A stretch of DNA of 64,000 bases, from contig JBJMKO010000133.1 of NCBI GenBank assembly GCA_045805805.1, positions 4,583 through 68,582 of the forward strand. The letters run 5' to 3'. Each line of letters begins with the position of its first letter. The first letter of the stretch is position 1. The translations under genes and the position numbers were made by a program. Source of the stretch: VRUE01 sp045805805. GTDB lineage: Bacteria > Actinomycetota > Thermoleophilia > Solirubrobacterales > 70-9. Positions 60,567 through 64,000 of the stretch are shown here, one piece after another. Below the pieces are notes generated by a model, which made no database searches, was not told the origin of the DNA, and saw only the letters and a list, made by a program, of their open reading frames with translations.

Positions 60567-61364
60567 ATGTCCTTTGCTGTTTCAATCGCGATTCTCGGCC
60601 TTGTGCAGGCAGTGCTTGTGGCGCTGCCGGCGGCGCGGTCCGCGCCCGGTTGGCTTGTTGGACTCGGGAGTCGCTGGTGGGCGCTGGTCCCCGCGCTCTC
60701 GATCGTCGTCGTGATCGGGGTCGTCAACTTCTACTCGGACTCCGCGACGGCGCTCACTTATCTTGCTCTCGTTGCGGTGCCGCCCCTGGCGGCCGCGGCG
60801 CTTGGCTGGCTGGTGCACGGCGCGCGTCCGGGCTGGGCACTGGCTGCGATCCCGCTCTTCGCCCTCGCCTGGGCCGCGAAGGGATCGCTTGCCGGGGAGA
60901 CCGCTGCGCTGGCCCTCTCCGGCCTCGCCTGCATCGCCCTCGGCTGGCTGTTGGTCTCGATCGTCCCCAGCTACTGGCTGCGCCTGGGGGTCTACGCGAT
61001 GGCCGCGGTCGACGCCTGGTTCGTCACAGCTGACCTGCTCCAGGGCCCAAACGCGGTCCTGACCGCCGCCGCCCCCGCAGCCGGCCTGCCCCGCCTACAG
61101 GCGGTCCACTTCGGCTCGGCCCAAATGGGCTTCGGCGACCTCTTCATAGCCGCCCTGGTCGGCTGCCTTCTCGCCGCCGACGGGCCTAAAAGCGGAGCCC
61201 GAGTGGGGTTATCGGCCCGTCGACAGTGGGTTGGGGCAGGGCTGGTGGCGGGGTTGGCGCTTGGGTTCGACCTGTTGTTCTTTGCGGTCGATACGTTGCC
61301 GGCTACTGTGCCGGTTGCGGTAGCGCTGGCGATTGTCAGTCGCAGCGGGAGGACCGAGCGTTAG
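60567..61364 (+). CDS. Nine-helix membrane protein with presenilin/SPP-like aspartyl protease signature
   Basis: A 265-residue protein with about nine hydrophobic helices. Asp149 lies in helix 6 (YAMAAVDAWFV), Gly-Phe-Gly-Asp191 in helix 7 (AQMGFGDLFIAALVG), and a Leu-Pro-Ala stretch (244-246) in the last helix. Presenilins and signal peptide peptidases carry Asp, GxGD and PAL in helices 6, 7 and 9, so an intramembrane aspartyl protease is my best guess. The likeness is in motif order only; overall sequence identity is not shown. Confidence 0.6.
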   Translation: MSFAVSIAILGLVQAVLVALPAARSAPGWLVGLGSRWWALVPALSIVVVIGVVNFYSDSATALTYLALVAVPPLAAAALGWLVHGARPGWALAAIPLFALAWAAKGSLAGETAALALSGLACIALGWLLVSIVPSYWLRLGVYAMAAVDAWFVTADLLQGPNAVLTAAAPAAGLPRLQAVHFGSAQMGFGDLFIAALVGCLLAADGPKSGARVGLSARRQWVGAGLVAGLALGFDLLFFAVDTLPATVPVAVALAIVSRSGRTER

Positions 61365-61365
61365 C

Positions 61366-62307
61366 TCAGCTGTAGCGGTCCCACTTTTCGAGGTAGGGCA
61401 GCGGGTCGATCGGGCTGCCTCCCTGGTACCAGCCTGGGGCGGTCCAGATCTCGAAGTGGAGGTGGCAGGCGGTTGCGTCGCCGGTCTCGCCGACCACGCC
61501 AATCGGCTGGCCTGTGCGGACCGAGTCGCCCGTCTGCAGCGGCGAGGATTCGGCCAGGTGGGCGTACATGAAGTCGTTTGAGGTGCCCTTGCCGTCGATC
61601 ACGACGTAGTTGCCGGCATTTCCCTCATAGCCGGAGTACTGGACTGTGCCCCCCCGGGCGGCGACCAGTGGAGTTCCGCAGGCGGCCATCACGTCCTGGC
61701 CTTGGTGGGTGTGGCCCGAGCGGGGTGCGCCGAAGCGGCCAGCTGCCCCGCCGAAGTCATGCGATCCGAGCACTGGGAAGGCGTAGCCGAAGAAGGTGAA
61801 GCTGAGTTCGATCGCTTCAGAGGAGGTCGACGGCCGCGCCACGGCCGCCCCCGCCTGCGAGGAGACCTGGAAGGTGTAGCGACCGTTGGGGGCCGGGCGC
61901 CCGTCGTTGCCGGTCCCGTCCCAGCGGATTCGGACTTCGGCTTTCGGCGCGACATCGTTGCGGAAGAAGACGCGAACGCTTTCCCCGGCGACGTCGACAA
62001 CGTCGATCCGGAGATCATTCTGCGACTGACTGCTGGCGATCGTGAAGCTGAGTCTGGGGTACCGGTAGCCGTAGTAGAAAGATTTGCGCGGCGTGGCCGT
62101 GGCCGAGATCAGACGCAGGGCGCCGGCGCTGGGGGTGTCGCCGGCCGGGGAGCCGCTCGGGCTGCCGGGCGGAGGTGGGCTTCCGGCGGCGGTGGGCGCG
62201 CCTCCCGTCGAGGCCGCGGCGCTTGCGGCGAGGCTGAGCAGCAGCGCCGCCGCTGCGATCGTGATCCAAATTCCCGCCAACCAAGGCCGGGCGCTCTTTA
62301 CTGCCAC
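61366..62307 (-). CDS. M23-family peptidoglycan endopeptidase, c-di-AMP-regulated
   Basis: A 313-residue secreted or membrane-anchored peptidase. Signal helix at residues 8-33, a Pro/Gly-rich linker, an FlgD-like beta domain (PAPNGRYTFQVSS), then a LytM domain with zinc ligands His and Asp in GHTHQGQDVMA and HLH in CHLHFEIW. GTG at 62307 has GAGAGGG upstream. A ydaO riboswitch in the leader fits its role in cell-wall cutting. Confidence 0.92.
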   Translation of the reverse strand: MAVKSARPWLAGIWITIAAAALLLSLAASAAASTGGAPTAAGSPPPPGSPSGSPAGDTPSAGALRLISATATPRKSFYYGYRYPRLSFTIASSQSQNDLRIDVVDVAGESVRVFFRNDVAPKAEVRIRWDGTGNDGRPAPNGRYTFQVSSQAGAAVARPSTSSEAIELSFTFFGYAFPVLGSHDFGGAAGRFGAPRSGHTHQGQDVMAACGTPLVAARGGTVQYSGYEGNAGNYVVIDGKGTSNDFMYAHLAESSPLQTGDSVRTGQPIGVVGETGDATACHLHFEIWTAPGWYQGGSPIDPLPYLEKWDRYS

Positions 62308-62324
62308 GTGCCCTCTCTTTCGTT

Positions 62325-62460
62325 CGCCTACGGAGTTAGCTGTCGGGCTCGCGCTGAAAGAGATGCGCTACGACCTTTTCGGCCGATTCGCCCCGGGAAC
62401 CTGCAACGGCTCCTGCGGTTCCTCCGTTCCCGGCTGCCTGTGCGGCCGGGATTAGGCACT
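62325..62460 (-). ncRNA. Cyclic-di-AMP riboswitch (ydaO/yuaA class)
   Basis: Read on the minus strand, the leader of the M23 gene has the class landmarks in order: GCCTAATCC, then CCGGGAACGGAGGAACC, GGGGCGAATCGG, and a closing AGCTAACTCCGTAGGCG. This is the ydaO consensus, which turns genes for cell-wall enzymes off when c-di-AMP binds. It ends 17 nt before the GTG. Confidence 0.9.
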
Positions 62461-62471
62461 GTTGGCGCGGC

Positions 62472-62477
62472 AGTATA
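62472..62477 (-). promoter_or_regulatory. -10 box of the riboswitch transcript
   Basis: TATACT on the minus strand, about 12 nt before the first riboswitch bases. Confidence 0.55.
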
Positions 62478-62559
62478 GACACGGGCCCGGCGGGTACGCC
62501 GATGCGGCATCGCGGCTATCATGCCGTGGCCGCTGGGCGCCGCCCGCGGCTTTTCGCTG

Positions 62560-62994
62560 ATGAAGACCTATGTCGCAACACCCACCGACCGCCAGCGCGA
62601 CTGGTATGTGGTCGATGCCGAGGGCCAGACCCTGGGCCGTTTGGCGACTCGCATCGCCGACGCTCTGCGCGGCAAGCGCAAGCCCGAGTACACGCCCCAC
62701 ATCGATACCGGTGACTTCATCGTCGTCGTCAACGCGGAGAAGATCCACGTCACCGGCGACAAGCTGAACCAGAAGCGCTACTGGCGCCACAGCGGCTATC
62801 CGGGGGGGATCAAGTCGCGAACGCTCGCCGAGATGCTCGAGCGCCGCCCCGAGGAGGTCATCCGCAAGGCCGTCAAGGGGATGCTCCCCCGCAACCGGCT
62901 CGCCCGCCAGCAGCTGACCAAGTTGAAGGTCTACGCCGGCCCCGAGCACCCGCACGCTGCACAGCAGCCGAAACTGATGGAGATCCAGACTTGA
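62560..62994 (+). CDS. rplM: 50S ribosomal protein L13
   Basis: A 144-residue L13. MKTYVATPTDRQRDWYVVDA fits the family start; an upstream ATG at 62521 would add 13 residues that are not L13-like. VNAEKIHVTGDKLNQKRYWRHSG is conserved. It overlaps rpsI by 4 nt (TTGA). Confidence 0.96.
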   Translation: MKTYVATPTDRQRDWYVVDAEGQTLGRLATRIADALRGKRKPEYTPHIDTGDFIVVVNAEKIHVTGDKLNQKRYWRHSGYPGGIKSRTLAEMLERRPEEVIRKAVKGMLPRNRLARQQLTKLKVYAGPEHPHAAQQPKLMEIQT

Positions 62995-63890
62995 TCGACG
63001 ACGAGAACAAAGCTTCAGAGCAGGACGAGACTCCGGTCGAGGACTCAGCGGATCAGCCCACGGGTCCTGTCGCGGGGGAGGACTCCTCGTCCTCGCAGGC
63101 TGCGGGCGAGGAGCCCACCCCCACGCCACCCGCGGGAGATGCGGAGGAGGCGGACGAGGCTGGGACGCCTGAGGTTGCAGCTGAGGCCGTCGAGAAGTCT
63201 GTGGAGGAGAAAGCTGAGGAGCCCGTGGCGGAAGAGGTTGAGCCTGAGGCGCCCGAGACCGAGCCTGTTGCCGAGAAGGGCGAGAAGCCCGAGAAGCCCA
63301 AGGCTGAGGAGAAGAAGAAGGACGTTATTCCTGGCGCCGACCTGGAGCCGATTGCGGTTGAGCCGGAGGAGCGGCCGCTCAGTGCTGAGGAGCTTGCTCG
63401 CAAGGAAGCCGAAGAGGAGGAGCGGCTCGCGCGCGAGGCCGCGCTCGTCGGCGATGCGGAGGAGGAGCCGAGCGCCGCTCGTGCTCCGGCAAAGATCGAG
63501 GGCGACGCTCGTTACCTCGCGACCGGCAAGCGCAAGACCTCGGTCGCGCGCGTCATCCTCCGTCCCGGCGACGGCAAGACCTGGATCAACGGCCGCACGC
63601 TCGAGGACTACTTCCCGCGTGCCTCGCATCGCACGTCGGCGCTGCTTCCGTTCAAGACGGCGGGAGCCGAGGGCACCTATGACCTCCGGGTACGCGTGCA
63701 CGGTGGCGGCATCAGCGGCCAGGCTGGCGCGGTGCGTCACGGCATCGCCCGGGCGCTCGTCGAGGCCGATCCCGAGCTCCGCGTCGTTCTCAAGCGCGAG
63801 GGCTTTCTCACGCGGGACGCACGTCAGGTCGAGCGCAAGAAGGCCGGCCTGCACAAAGCGCGGAAAGCACCCCAGTTCTCGAAGCGGTAG
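62991..63890 (+). CDS. rpsI: 30S ribosomal protein S9 with long acidic N-terminal extension
   Basis: A 299-residue protein. The S9 domain is the last 130 residues: ARYLATGKRKTSVARVIL and the C-terminal RKAPQFSKR that reaches the decoding centre. The first 168 residues are Glu/Pro/Ala-rich and disordered, with no likeness to S9. S9 is usually 130-150 residues, so this tail is unusual. TTG start overlaps rplM. The frame is open throughout, so a frameshift is unlikely. Confidence 0.93.
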   Translation: MIDDENKASEQDETPVEDSADQPTGPVAGEDSSSSQAAGEEPTPTPPAGDAEEADEAGTPEVAAEAVEKSVEEKAEEPVAEEVEPEAPETEPVAEKGEKPEKPKAEEKKKDVIPGADLEPIAVEPEERPLSAEELARKEAEEEERLAREAALVGDAEEEPSAARAPAKIEGDARYLATGKRKTSVARVILRPGDGKTWINGRTLEDYFPRASHRTSALLPFKTAGAEGTYDLRVRVHGGGISGQAGAVRHGIARALVEADPELRVVLKREGFLTRDARQVERKKAGLHKARKAPQFSKR

Positions 63891-63961
63891 GGGCGAGGCG
63901 TGCCTCGCCCGCACGCCTGACGTAACCGGTCGTCTGCCGGCTCGCCCGGGCGACGAAACCC

Positions 63962-64000
63962 ATGGCAAGCACTCACTTCGGCACCGATGGCGTCCGCGGC
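63962..64000 (+). CDS. glmM: Phosphoglucosamine mutase, 5' end only
   Basis: The first 13 codons, MASTHFGTDGVRG, are the standard GlmM start (FGTDGVRG). The gene is cut by the window edge. The order rplM-rpsI-glmM is usual in Actinomycetota. Confidence 0.85.
   Translation, partial: MASTHFGTDGVRG

Overview
The window is high-GC DNA, almost fully coding, with many GTG and TTG starts and many 1-8 nt gene overlaps. The gene set points to Actinomycetota: a CysO/CysM/Mec-type cysteine pathway, a wax-ester synthase, GuaB3, a class B PBP with an NTF2-like domain, a MarP-like protease, the order rplM-rpsI-glmM, and a cyclic-di-AMP riboswitch on a cell-wall peptidase. I think Thermoleophilia/Solirubrobacterales is the most likely class; that is inference from gene content. 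No rRNA, tRNA, CRISPR array, prophage or complete insertion sequence is visible.

Layout. 0-6.2 kb: coiled-coil protein, zinc-ribbon FHA protein, SRPBCC protein, lipoprotein, a repeat-rich gene-free stretch, then divergent PBP and MarP-like protease genes and an HxlR regulator. 6.2-14.1 kb: DNA repair, with xseA-xseB convergent to addB-addA. 14.2-24.7 kb: mixed genes, including a decayed hydrolase, HAD phosphatase, SufT-like protein, fxsA, wax synthase, ispH, a thioredoxin-fold protein and a cupredoxin/membrane-protein pair. 24.7-31.5 kb: Fe-S assembly in two leftward operons (Rrf2 regulator-sufC-sufS-sufU and Rieske-sufB-sufD), separated by a rightward glyoxalase gene. 31.6-36.5 kb: htpX, a tandemly duplicated coiled-coil gene, then a sulfur-carrier cysteine operon (rhodanese-ThiF, cysO, cysM, mec). 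36.5-45.6 kb: leftward genes including an ArsR-like regulator, hydantoinase/oxoprolinase A and B, nadB and a glycosyltransferase. 45.7-50.2 kb: Flp-type pilin, VapBC, rph, rdgB, a cation-efflux protein, and a DUF559 nuclease gene whose two ends lie inside inverted copies of a dispersed palindrome. 50.3-64 kb: roadblock-like protein, tldD-pmbA, HU, pyrF, LysM protein, D,D-carboxypeptidase, a sugar kinase, guaB3-guaA, a nine-helix membrane protein with presenilin-like signature residues, a riboswitch-controlled M23 peptidase, rplM, an rpsI with a very long acidic N-terminus, and the first codons of glmM.

The least explained content lies between genes. Four elements of about 115-150 bp have terminal inverted repeats of 18-23 bp and nested inner hairpins, and two smaller palindromes recur (one twice, one three times). 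A -10 hexamer stands 6-9 nt before the start codon of many genes, which suggests frequent leaderless transcription. Two genes (FHA protein, nadB) seem to need non-standard AUC or AUA starts to keep their first domain intact.
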